A stretch of DNA of 6,361 nt from positions 1 to 6,361 of the forward strand of contig JAMCXO010000020.1 of the NCBI GenBank assembly GCA_023473545.1. The letters run 5' to 3'. This document shows positions 1 to 5,129 of the stretch, piece by piece (position 1 is the stretch's first letter; every line of letters starts with the position of its first letter). The translations under genes and the position numbers were made by a program. The notes below the pieces were generated by a model, which was given only the letters and a program-made list of their open reading frames with translations, made no database searches and was not told the origin of the DNA. The stretch comes from JAMCTM01 sp023473545 (lineage in GTDB: Bacteria; Patescibacteriota; Microgenomatia; Levybacterales; UBA12049).

Positions 1-431
1 TATGGATTAACCTCTTTAATCATTAATCCGTTATCATTAATCCTTTCAAGTAACTGCTTGATATATATCTCATCCGGGCCGATGTTATTTAAAGGGTCAA
101 TCCTGCCGTGCAGTACATGATAAACGCCCTTATAGAAACCGTCCCTCTCCAAAGCCAGAATATCCAAAGGCGCCTCAACCGCGCAGATAGTTGAACGGTC
201 CCGAGATGAATCCGAACAAACACCGCAGGGATCTGTTTCGTCTATGCCGAAACACACGGAACATACCACTGTTTCCCTCTTAAGATTCTGCAAAGATAAG
301 GCAAATCTGTCCAGTTCGGTTTGGGGAACATGCAAAAGGTAAAAGGTAAGCCTTTGGGCGGTCTTCGGCCCTATCCCCGGCAATCTTTCAAACGAATCTA
401 TCAGATTTTGTACCGCTTTAGGAATTTTCAT
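1..431 (-). CDS. recR: Recombination protein RecR, 3' end beyond window
   Basis: RecR works with RecO/RecF to load RecA on gapped DNA. The first 143 residues are visible; the usual length is about 200, so the C-terminal Toprim end lies off the left edge. In order: a helix-hairpin-helix at residues 17-28 (LPGIGPKTAQRL), a four-cysteine zinc finger (C57, C60, C69, C72), and the start of the Toprim domain (ICAVEAPLDILALE at 82-95, YHVLHGRIDPLNNIGP at 104-119). The ATG at 431 gives the family's normal N-terminus (MKIPKAVQNLI). A GAGG lies about 13 nt upstream, which is a long spacing. It is last in the visible dnaX-ybaB-prs-orf-orf series, 33 nt after the preceding unknown gene. dnaX-ybaB-recR is a common bacterial cluster; here prs and two small ORFs separate ybaB from recR. 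Identification is secure from the three domains. Confidence 0.96.
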   Translation of the reverse strand, partial: MKIPKAVQNLIDSFERLPGIGPKTAQRLTFYLLHVPQTELDRFALSLQNLKRETVVCSVCFGIDETDPCGVCSDSSRDRSTICAVEAPLDILALERDGFYKGVYHVLHGRIDPLNNIGPDEIYIKQLLERINDNGLMIKEVNP

Positions 432-464
432 TGTTTTCAGATAACCTCATTTTTCAAATTTGGG

Positions 465-767
465 TCAACAAAAATCTAATCGTCTTACATCTTCATCGGT
501 TAATCCATATTTTTTGAGCATTTGTTTACTTCGTAAAAATGCGCCTCGTTCTTGATGATCGTTTTCAGGATGGTAATCAACAATTGAATCGGCATAACTA
601 CTAAAGAGGGTTTCCCAATCTTTTTTACTAACTTTTTTGATGTCTATCCTTAAATCCCATTCTTCAATAAATTCCAACAATTTTTCCATCATCTCTTCAT
701 AATCCAAAGAAAAAACACTGTCGCTTGGTTTCAGTTCTACGGATTGTAAAATTTTTATTGCGTTCAT
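465..767 (-). CDS. Unknown small acidic protein, coupled to upstream 43-aa ORF
   Basis: I do not recognise this protein. From the ATG at 767 it has 100 residues (MNAIKILQSVELKPSD...), is rich in Asp/Glu and Lys, probably helical, and has no signal peptide or membrane segment. The C-terminal third (RSKQMLKKYGLTDEDVRRLDF) reads like a small helical DNA- or protein-binding tail, but that is only an impression. An alternative ATG at 785 would add six residues (MEKNKS). I prefer 767 because the stop of the upstream 43-codon ORF overlaps this ATG as ATGA, the usual signature of translational coupling, and because 785 has no Shine-Dalgarno. It sits between prs and recR, where the conserved cluster normally has nothing, so it is probably an acquired cargo pair. 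A toxin-antitoxin or other two-component arrangement is possible but not shown by any motif. Confidence 0.7.
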   Translation of the reverse strand: MNAIKILQSVELKPSDSVFSLDYEEMMEKLLEFIEEWDLRIDIKKVSKKDWETLFSSYADSIVDYHPENDHQERGAFLRSKQMLKKYGLTDEDVRRLDFC

Positions 768-895
768 AGATTTATTTTTTTCCATTCAATGTGTCCATTG
801 TGTTTGCCCGTTATCAATCGAGGCTTCTCCTCCTTTGTCCCTAGGAACTCAATATCTTGAAACATATTCTGTCTTGCGATTACCGTGTCTTGCAT
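764..895 (-). CDS. Unknown 43-aa small ORF between prs and the 100-aa gene
   Basis: This short reading frame starts at ATG 895, 12 nt after the prs stop, and ends in TGA at 764-766, which overlaps the next gene's ATG (ATGA). The product begins MQDTVIARQNMFQDIEFLG and ends GKHNGHIEWKKINL. It is hydrophilic, with no membrane segment and no motif I know. No good Shine-Dalgarno precedes 895. M11 (ATG at 865) is an alternative start. An AAAGGAGGAG string near 827-836 could serve an in-frame TTG at 820, but there it is also just the KEEK codons. Support for it being real: it fills an otherwise empty 120-bp gap, keeps tight spacing to both neighbours, and ends in a coupling overlap. It could instead be the remnant of a longer gene. 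Confidence 0.5.
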   Translation of the reverse strand: MQDTVIARQNMFQDIEFLGTKEEKPRLITGKHNGHIEWKKINL

Positions 896-907
896 GTTGA
901 TTCTGCT

Positions 908-1837
908 TTAAGGCTTATTTTCAATCCTTTTTATCTCCTCGGCTAGCATACCGGCTATGGATAAAACCTCAAGCTTTGGAAACTGTTTGTTTTTCGAAAC
1001 GGAAATGCTATCCGTAACGTAAACTTTTTCTATGGGCAAATTTTGCAAAAGAAGAGGAGCGTTTTGAGAAAAAACAGGATGGGTGGCAAAAACAAAGATC
1101 TCGCCAACGCCCCTTTTTTTCAAAAATTCAACCGCCTTAACAATTGTCCCCCCGCCCGAAATCATATCATCAACAATAAAAACCTCTTTTTCTTTAAGAT
1201 CCACCCCGGAGCCGATCTTAATATCTTTTACCTCCACCCCTCCTGTTGCCAAATCCCTGTTTTTTTCAATGCAGGCAAAGCCAGCCCCGTTTAAAAGTCT
1301 CGACAGCTCTTCTACCCGTCTTAAACCTCCTCTGTCCGGAGAGACTAAAAGGCAGTTGTCAGCCAAATCCAGGCTTTTTATCTTATCCGCGAATAGAGAA
1401 AGGGCCGATAAATGAACAACCGGTACTTTAAAAAGCTCGGCTATCCTAACAGAATGGAGGTCAAAAACTATAATCCTGTCCATCCCGCAGACCTCAAGCA
1501 TTTTAATAACTGCCTCTAAGGAAACCGCTTCCCCCTCCCGAAAAACATGATCCTGGCGCTGGTAACCAAGATAAGGCGCGATCAGGGTTACGGAGTCGGC
1601 GCCGCTTCTTTTTAGAGCGTCTATCAAAAAACAGGTTTCGATAATGTTTTCGTTAACAGGGGTTGACAACGGCTGGATTACAATTGTATTCTCCCCGGCC
1701 ACGCCCTCCGTTATTCTTATTCTTTCTTCCCTATCCGGAAAAACAAACTTTTCCGGCAAGAAATAAGGCACCTCCAAAGCCCTGGAAACCTTTTCCGCCA
1801 GTTTTGTATTTGAAAAACCAGAGAAAATTTTCATCAT
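908..1837 (-). CDS. prs: Ribose-phosphate pyrophosphokinase (PRPP synthetase)
   Basis: Makes PRPP from ribose-5-phosphate and ATP, the cytosolic precursor for purine, pyrimidine, His and Trp synthesis. The 309 aa match the usual length of about 310. Visible motifs: the N-terminal half-domain with TPVNENIIETCFLIDALKR (59-77), the ATP-binding segment APYLGYQRQDHVFREGEAVS (87-106), DLHS (126-129), SPDRGGLRR (166-174) and the PRPP loop VDDMISGGGT (222-231). The run RQD-FREGEAVS resembles class III/archaeal enzymes more than the classical bacterial RQDRK type. Two oddities: the usual F-DGE is FPDREE (33-38), and the Thr of the canonical DDxxxTGGT loop is Gly. Start: ATG at 1837 overlaps the ybaB stop (ATGA); a second ATG directly follows at 1834, and GGAAG just upstream could serve it. 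Translational coupling to ybaB is likely. Function is confident; a divergent member with altered kinetics cannot be excluded. Confidence 0.95.
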   Translation of the reverse strand: MMKIFSGFSNTKLAEKVSRALEVPYFLPEKFVFPDREERIRITEGVAGENTIVIQPLSTPVNENIIETCFLIDALKRSGADSVTLIAPYLGYQRQDHVFREGEAVSLEAVIKMLEVCGMDRIIVFDLHSVRIAELFKVPVVHLSALSLFADKIKSLDLADNCLLVSPDRGGLRRVEELSRLLNGAGFACIEKNRDLATGGVEVKDIKIGSGVDLKEKEVFIVDDMISGGGTIVKAVEFLKKRGVGEIFVFATHPVFSQNAPLLLQNLPIEKVYVTDSISVSKNKQFPKLEVLSIAGMLAEEIKRIENKP

Positions 1838-2115
1838 CTTCCGCCCAAAAGAGAACCAAGGCCTCCGCCCATCTGCGAAAGTTTCTTAGCCGCCACTTCC
1901 TGAGATTTTTTAATTGCTTCATTAACGGCCTCCTTAATATCGCTGTCCGATTTCCCGTTAGAAACCAATTCTTTTATTTTCTGATCGCCTGTTATAATGA
2001 TTCTAACGCCGTTTTTTTCAACCGTAATTTCCTCCTTCTGGAGCTCTTTTTGAATCGCAACCGCCTGATCCCGCATTTTTTTTAGATCACCCAACTGCTG
2101 CAGTGGATTAAACAT
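1834..2115 (-). CDS. ybaB: YbaB/EbfC family nucleoid-associated protein
   Basis: A small dimeric DNA-binding protein commonly encoded between dnaX and recR; the family's exact role is unsettled. At 93 aa it is slightly shorter than typical (about 105). The N-terminal helix contains LGDLKKMRDQAVAIQKELQ, followed by the beta hairpin EEITVEKNGVRIIITGDQKIKEL, then a helical region and a Gly-rich end (MGGGLGSLLGGR). This helix-sheet-helix order and the Gly-rich tail fit the family. A strong Shine-Dalgarno (GGAGGTG) lies 11 nt before the ATG. dnaX ends 46 nt upstream, and the stop overlaps the prs start (ATGA). It is probably transcribed with dnaX. Confidence 0.92.
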   Translation of the reverse strand: MFNPLQQLGDLKKMRDQAVAIQKELQKEEITVEKNGVRIIITGDQKIKELVSNGKSDSDIKEAVNEAIKKSQEVAAKKLSQMGGGLGSLLGGR

Positions 2116-2143
2116 AAATTATCTACACCTCCAATCTTTTTAT

Positions 2144-2158
2144 TTTTAGATTCTAAAA
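2144..2158. repeat. Short AT-rich palindrome in dnaX-ybaB gap
   Basis: TTTTAGA-T-TCTAAAA, a perfect 7-bp inverted repeat around one base, a few bases after the dnaX stop and before the ybaB Shine-Dalgarno. It is too AT-rich and tight-looped to be a convincing terminator; it could be a protein site or chance. Confidence 0.35.
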
Positions 2159-2161
2159 CAA

Positions 2162-3628
2162 TTATTTCTCTTTTAATTCTATCAAAATTTTTACCTTCTT
2201 TCCGCTAACCTCTTCGCAGGTCTTTTGGAGAAACTCATAATTTTTTTTCTCCATGAGACGCTCCCGATGAAACTTAAATTTGGTCTCAAGAACAAGCTTA
2301 TCGTCATCAAAACTCAGGATAGCACAGCCGCGCAAAAGCGCGGAAAGCGAATGATTATAAGATTTGGCTTTCTCAATAAGCTCCTTAAGCAGCCCCTGCT
2401 CGGAATTACTCCTGCCGGAGGAAACCCCCGGCAAGGAAATGTTTGAATCCGCCTTTGACCCGTCAAGCCTGCCGGCGGGCAAAGACGGATGGGCGGATAA
2501 ACTTTTCGGACGCGCGTATTTTAAAACCGCGATTTCAAGCGGCAGCTGGGGCAAAACGGCATATCTTACCTCTGAATAAGCGTTTATAAAAAGACCTGCC
2601 ATCTCGGAGATTTCGGAGAGTTCCAGTTTTAAGTCCTCGCCCTCGGCAGGCACCCCGGATTGGACAAGAAGAGAAACATGCAAAATATTGAGTATGTCGG
2701 AGACAAAACGTTTGATATCAAATCCCCGATCGGCTATCTCCAAAATAATCCTCAGCGAGTCTTCGGCATTTTGATCATGCATTGATTTTATCAGTCTTCG
2801 GGCGAAGATCTTTGAATCCGCAAGGTGATATTTTTCCTCAAGTATTTCCTTGGTTATTTTTTTCTTTCCGCTGGCCTGGACTACCTCCTCTAAAATCTTT
2901 GCCCCGTCCCTGAATCCCCCCTCGGCCAGATCGGCTAAGAAACTTAATCCCTCATTATCTATGTCAATCTTCTCGCCTTCCGCGATCCTTTTAAAGGAAC
3001 GCATCAGCTCCTCCCTTGCGGCTTTGCGAAAAGCAATCTGAAAACATCTGGATCCGATTGTCTCGGGAATCTTGGCCGGCTCTGTGGTGCAAAGTATAAA
3101 AATCACGTGGGGCGGAGGCTCTTCCAATGTTTTTAAAAGCGCGTTAAAAGCCTCCTGGGTCAGCATGTGCACCTCGTCTATGATGTAAATCTTTTTGGAC
3201 GTAAGGGTTTGGGCGGAGAGATTGATTTTTTCCTTAATATCCCTTATCTCGTCTATTCCCCTGTTAGAGGCGCCGTCTATCTCCAAAACGTCCAGATTCG
3301 TGCCATTGGTAATTGAAATACACTGACTGCACTTGTTACACGGTTCAATTCCTTCATAGCTTTGAATTTGCTCCGTCTCTTCGTCCTTTAACTTTTTACT
3401 TTTAACTTGTGCTTTTGACTTTTGACTTTTGACTTTTGACCTATTCTCGCAATTCACCGCTTTTGCCAAAATTCTGGCGGCGGAGGTTTTTCCCAAACCC
3501 TTGGGCCCCGTAAATAAAAACGCGTGGGGAATCTCATGGCCTGCCAAAACCGAGTAGAGCCTTTCCCGAATCTTTTCGCTATCCAAATCCTCTATTTTCT
3601 GCGGACGATATTTTCGATAAAAAACCAT
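2162..3628 (-). CDS. dnaX: DNA polymerase III subunit tau/gamma with repeat insertions
   Basis: The clamp-loader ATPase of the replisome. The 488 aa contain: N-terminus MVFYRKYRP; Walker A GPKGLGKT (41-48); a zinc module with C60, C97, C100, C103; Walker B IIDEVHM (149-155); sensor-1 region CTTEP (180-184); the arginine-finger SRC motif (193-195); the AAA+ lid; domain III; a linker (about 375-410); and a C-terminal domain (LLKELIEKAKSYNHSLSALLRG...FKFHRERL) of the kind found in short tau proteins. Oddities: the VGQ motif after YRKYRP is replaced (EDLDSEKIRERL). C60 and C97 are 37 residues apart, against about 9 in E. coli, because a heptamer-repeat tract encodes about residues 63-81. Two palindromes encode linker residues 381-390 and 398-406. 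The ATG at 3628 gives the family N-terminus but has no Shine-Dalgarno; the leader is AT-rich repeat DNA from the neighbouring element. All catalytic motifs are intact, so it is probably functional. Confidence 0.95.
   Translation of the reverse strand: MVFYRKYRPQKIEDLDSEKIRERLYSVLAGHEIPHAFLFTGPKGLGKTSAARILAKAVNCENRSKVKSQKSKAQVKSKKLKDEETEQIQSYEGIEPCNKCSQCISITNGTNLDVLEIDGASNRGIDEIRDIKEKINLSAQTLTSKKIYIIDEVHMLTQEAFNALLKTLEEPPPHVIFILCTTEPAKIPETIGSRCFQIAFRKAAREELMRSFKRIAEGEKIDIDNEGLSFLADLAEGGFRDGAKILEEVVQASGKKKITKEILEEKYHLADSKIFARRLIKSMHDQNAEDSLRIILEIADRGFDIKRFVSDILNILHVSLLVQSGVPAEGEDLKLELSEISEMAGLFINAYSEVRYAVLPQLPLEIAVLKYARPKSLSAHPSLPAGRLDGSKADSNISLPGVSSGRSNSEQGLLKELIEKAKSYNHSLSALLRGCAILSFDDDKLVLETKFKFHRERLMEKKNYEFLQKTCEEVSGKKVKILIELKEK
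2411..2436. repeat. Small palindrome in dnaX linker
   Basis: CCTGCCGG (2411-2418) faces CCGGCAAGG (2428-2436), an eight-pair stem with one bulge and a loop of about nine bases. It encodes linker residues 398-406 of DnaX and lies next to the larger palindrome at 2460-2488. Confidence 0.5.
2460..2488. repeat. REP-like palindrome in dnaX linker
   Basis: Nested symmetric arms: CCGTC (2460-2464) pairs with GACGG (2484-2488) around the near-perfect palindrome GCCTGCCGGCGGGC (2467-2480). It encodes SLPAGRLDG-type residues (381-390) in the flexible linker before the DnaX C-terminal domain. GC-rich against its surroundings, it has the look of a dispersed palindromic repeat; copies elsewhere cannot be seen from this window. 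Confidence 0.65.
3386..3440. repeat. Heptamer tandem repeat inside dnaX
   Basis: Plus-strand TTTTGAC repeated four times perfectly (3413-3440), preceded by TTGTGC and three decayed copies (CTTTAAC 3386-3392, TTTTTAC 3393-3399, TTTTAAC 3400-3406). It encodes about residues 63-81 of DnaX, between zinc ligands 1 and 2. Seven is not a multiple of three, so gain or loss of one unit would shift the dnaX frame. Confidence 0.9.
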
Positions 3629-3682
3629 AATAAATACTACAAATACATACCAATACTACCAATAAATACCAATAAATCAATA
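3629..3682. repeat. Left terminal repeat of the four-helix-bundle element
   Basis: A 54-nt AT-rich spacer between the four-helix-bundle stop and the dnaX start, made of degenerate AATACTAC(C/A)AAT words. It contains the inverted partners (3633-3644 and 3652-3664) of the right end. It reaches to within a few bases of the dnaX ATG and therefore forms the whole dnaX leader. Confidence 0.7.
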
Positions 3683-4066
3683 TTACCTTCTGGTTTTGTT
3701 AATAATACTGCTTATTATAGCAACTATCTGAATTCCCTCAGAAATAATAGTCAATGCCTCTTCTTTTATTGTATCGGGGTTTGTATCCGCAATAAGAGAC
3801 AGCCAAAAATTTGTTTCTTTACCTTCTTTCCTAACAATTACAAAACAATGGAGAAAATCCTTTCTCGTCAGTGTACCATCGGCCTCTTGATCATTTGCGC
3901 CCATTGATGTAACCGAACGAAGAATTTGCCCTGTAATAACAATGTTAGATTGAGTTTTTGGTAAAGAATTGACTAATTTTATAACCCTAACAATAAAAGC
4001 ATAGATACGTTTATGAATATCGTAGTTACTTTTAGTCTTTATTGCTATATTGGTAGTATTTGACAT
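3683..4066 (-). CDS. Four-helix-bundle protein, 23S rRNA IVP / S23 family
   Basis: Matches the four-helix-bundle family first known as proteins encoded in 23S rRNA intervening sequences (IVP; Pfam 23S_rRNA_IVP, TIGR02436) and related to the Avd protein of diversity-generating retroelements. Its molecular function is unknown. Visible hallmarks in the 127 aa: YDIHKRIYAF at 15-24 (first helix), LPKT (35-38), QILRSVTSMGAN.QEA (47-62), the signature TRKDFLHCFVIVRKEGKETNFWL (67-89), and a last amphipathic helix with a basic end (NKTRR). The ATG at 4066 lies inside a repeat, so the first seven or so residues (MSNTTNI) are encoded by repeat DNA. The core conserved sequence begins near residue 14. There is no Shine-Dalgarno. 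The gene is enclosed by inverted repeats (see 3633-4085), sits between ybeY and dnaX, and looks AT-richer than its neighbours, so it is probably mobile cargo rather than part of the operon. Confidence 0.88.
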   Translation of the reverse strand: MSNTTNIAIKTKSNYDIHKRIYAFIVRVIKLVNSLPKTQSNIVITGQILRSVTSMGANDQEADGTLTRKDFLHCFVIVRKEGKETNFWLSLIADTNPDTIKEEALTIISEGIQIVAIISSIINKTRR

Positions 4067-4085
4067 TTGTAGTATTGGTAGTATT
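4048..4085. repeat. Right terminal repeat of the four-helix-bundle element
   Basis: Two direct copies of a 13-mer, TATTGGTAGTATT, at 4048-4060 and 4073-4085, with ATTTGTAGTATT (4065-4076) between and overlapping. The 13-mer is the exact reverse complement of 3652-3664. It contains the start codon of the four-helix-bundle gene (4064-4066) and supplies the ybeY stop codon (4084-4086). Confidence 0.75.
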
Positions 4086-4473
4086 ACTCGTGATTGATTC
4101 CCAAAAGGTGCATTAGTCCGTGTTCCACCAATTCATCAATTCTTTCATCAACCAAAACCTCCTGCGCCGCCGCCTCCTTTATAACCTGCGGGTAAGAAAT
4201 AACAACATCCCCGAGATATAAAACATCCTCGGGTAATCCGCTGTCTTTGCCTTCGCCTAAAGGAAAAGAAAGTATATTGGTTGTTTGGTCTTTATCCCTG
4301 TATTTTTTATTAAGGGCTCTCATCTTGCGGTCCCCGACAATAGAAACAGAAATCTCAAAAGGACTCACCACCCCTTGCTCCCTTAAAACCTTATTGATAA
4401 CGGACTTTATTCTCTTGCGGTTAACTTTATACCTGCTTTCGGCAAACAATAAAATATTCCCCTTAGCATCCAT
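4084..4473 (-). CDS. ybeY: Endoribonuclease YbeY, shortened C-terminus
   Basis: A zinc-dependent single-strand endoribonuclease involved in 16S rRNA 3' maturation and ribosome quality control. The 129 aa contain the conserved KYRDKDQTTNILSFP block (57-71), the LGDVVIS strand, and the metal site H118-x3-H122-x5-H128 in EHGLMHLLGINHE. In most homologues (about 150-155 aa) the DH(E) is followed by roughly 20-25 residues of a C-terminal helix; here TAA comes directly after HE. The stop lies in the right repeat of the adjacent element, so the end may have been replaced by insertion. All three metal ligands remain. The start at ATG 4473 gives a sensible N-terminus but no Shine-Dalgarno is visible. 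It lies 84 nt downstream of rpsU, with a hairpin between. Confidence 0.93.
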   Translation of the reverse strand: MDAKGNILLFAESRYKVNRKRIKSVINKVLREQGVVSPFEISVSIVGDRKMRALNKKYRDKDQTTNILSFPLGEGKDSGLPEDVLYLGDVVISYPQVIKEAAAQEVLVDERIDELVEHGLMHLLGINHE

Positions 4474-4517
4474 ATTAAAAATCTACGATAGAAAACGGGT
4501 GAACAAAATTTAAATTA

Positions 4518-4548
4518 GCCCCCGCGAAAAATTTTCGTTCACGGGCGC
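4518..4548 (-). terminator. Hairpin after rpsU, weak terminator or processing site
   Basis: An imperfect inverted repeat: GCCCCCG at 4518-4524 faces CGGGCGC at 4542-4548 (one mismatch), with an inner CGAAAA/TTTTCG pairing (4525-4530, 4532-4537) and a four-base bulge. It begins 9 nt after the rpsU stop. On the minus strand it is followed by AT-rich sequence (TAATTTAAATTTTG) rather than a clean U run, so it may be a weak or leaky terminator, or a stabilising 3' structure for rpsU mRNA. Confidence 0.45.
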
Positions 4549-4557
4549 TGATTGAAC

Positions 4558-4740
4558 TTAATATGTATTTCTTTTTAACCGTCTGGCTTCTTCTTTTTTC
4601 ATCTTGCGGGCCAAAGAAGGCTTTAAATGAAACTGGCGTCTTTTAACCTCCAAAAGAATCCCCTCATTTATAACCTCTCTTGAAAATTGACGAATGAGCA
4701 TTTCATCCGTCTGCCCGGGACGTTTCTTCACTATTGCCAT
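4558..4740 (-). CDS. rpsU: Small ribosomal subunit protein bS21
   Basis: The last-assembled small-subunit protein, which contacts the 16S 3' region near the anti-Shine-Dalgarno. The 60 aa are of normal length. The family pattern is clear: MAIVKKRPGQTDEMLIRQF, then a helix (SREVINEGILLEVKRRQFHLKPS) and a basic C-terminal tail (RKMKKEEARRLKR). It has the strongest ribosome binding site in the window, AAAGGAGGTG five bases before the ATG. The HIT gene ends 33 nt upstream and ybeY follows after 84 nt and a hairpin. Its place beside ybeY fits, since both act around the 16S 3' end; the link is inferred. Confidence 0.95.
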   Translation of the reverse strand: MAIVKKRPGQTDEMLIRQFSREVINEGILLEVKRRQFHLKPSLARKMKKEEARRLKRNTY

Positions 4741-4744
4741 AAAT

Positions 4745-4756
4745 ACACCTCCTTTG
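4745..4756 (-). promoter_or_regulatory. Strong Shine-Dalgarno of rpsU
   Basis: AAAGGAGGTG on the minus strand, an almost complete complement of the 16S 3' end, at ideal spacing. It shows the organism uses Shine-Dalgarno initiation, which makes the leaders without one (dnaX, ybeY, DHH, the plus-strand gene) stand out. Confidence 0.85.
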
Positions 4757-4773
4757 ATTCCTTTTCTATTTTA

Positions 4774-5103
4774 CTACATTTCTACTGATTTTCCCAGGGG
4801 TCCTGTCAGGTGAATATGAAGGTGAAAAACCTCCTGCGCTCCGCCGCCGTTAACAACCAATCTATAACCCTTGTCCAGAAGACCGGTCTCGGCAATCATC
4901 CGTCCTACTGTCTGCCAAAGTTTAGAAATTAAATTCCTGTCTTTGAGATTTATAAAATCCTTTACATGTTCTTTGGGTATGATCAAAAGATGGATAGGCC
5001 TAACGGGATTGATATCCGAAAAAACCATAACGTCCCGGTCTTCATAAATAAACTCCTTGGCAATTTCCCTGTCTCTTATTTTGCAAAAAACGCACTCCGA
5101 CAT
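4774..5103 (-). CDS. HIT-family nucleotide hydrolase (HinT-like)
   Basis: A histidine-triad protein; family members hydrolyse nucleoside phosphoramidates or dinucleotides in the cytosol. The 109 aa contain CVFCKI (C4, C7, the zinc-type CxxC seen in many bacterial HITs), the central strands with INPVRPIHLLIIPKEH, and the catalytic triad HLHIHL (H94, H96, H98; the middle His is the nucleophile in the family), preceded by NGGGAQEV. Start: ATG 5103 is chosen over ATG 5139, because MSECVFCKI is the family N-terminus, AGGA sits five bases before it, and a candidate promoter would begin transcription between the two. It ends soon after the triad (TGPLGKSVEM), so it is slightly short but complete. 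The physiological substrate cannot be told from sequence. Confidence 0.93.
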   Translation of the reverse strand: MSECVFCKIRDREIAKEFIYEDRDVMVFSDINPVRPIHLLIIPKEHVKDFINLKDRNLISKLWQTVGRMIAETGLLDKGYRLVVNGGGAQEVFHLHIHLTGPLGKSVEM

Positions 5104-5129
5104 AAAATTCCTAATATGGCCTAATTGGG

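Larger units (their letters stand above)
3633..4085. mobile_element. Inverted-repeat-bounded four-helix-bundle element, IVS-like
   Basis: About 450 bp holding one gene (four-helix bundle) with matching inverted ends. The left end reads AATACTACAAAT at 3633-3644, then AATACTACCAATA at 3652-3664. The right end, on the minus strand, reads AATACTACCAATA (4085-4073), AATACTACAAAT (4076-4065), then AATACTACCAATA (4060-4048). The two ends therefore share the same two words in the same order, differing only by a small gap between them. In RNA they could pair into a terminal stem, which is how rRNA intervening sequences are built. No transposase is present. Extra degenerate AATACCAAT words extend the left end inward to about 3682. 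The repeats are seen directly; mobility is inferred. Confidence 0.65.

Noticed and set aside
19..43. 11-bp direct repeat ATCATTAATCC in recR
   Set aside because: Only two short AT-rich copies 14 bp apart within coding sequence; plausible by chance and with no further units.
825..840. AAAGGAGGAG as a ribosome binding site for a start at TTG 820
   Set aside because: It is in frame within the 43-codon ORF (Lys-Glu-Glu-Lys codons), and a start there would make only about 17 residues. Left as an alternative only.
1043..1431. Several plus-strand open frames opposite prs
   Set aside because: They are shadows of the secure prs gene: no family resemblance, no ribosome binding site, overlapping each other.
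1663..2085. 140-codon plus-strand frame across prs and ybaB
   Set aside because: Antisense to two recognised genes joined by an ATGA overlap; its sequence is Phe/Pro/Asn-rich as expected from reverse reading of A-rich genes.
2141..2160. Rho-independent terminator after dnaX
   Set aside because: The stem is all AT apart from one pair per arm, with a one-base loop and no following U run.
3386..3440. CRISPR-like repeat array
   Set aside because: Units are 7 bp with no spacers and lie in a coding frame; this is a simple tandem repeat.
3524..3907. 127-codon plus-strand frame spanning the dnaX start and the four-helix-bundle gene
   Set aside because: Antisense to two well-supported genes and to repeat DNA, with no motif and no initiation signal.
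3633..4085. Insertion sequence or diversity-generating retroelement
   Set aside because: No transposase or reverse transcriptase and no variable/template repeat pair; only the four-helix-bundle gene, which resembles Avd by family alone.
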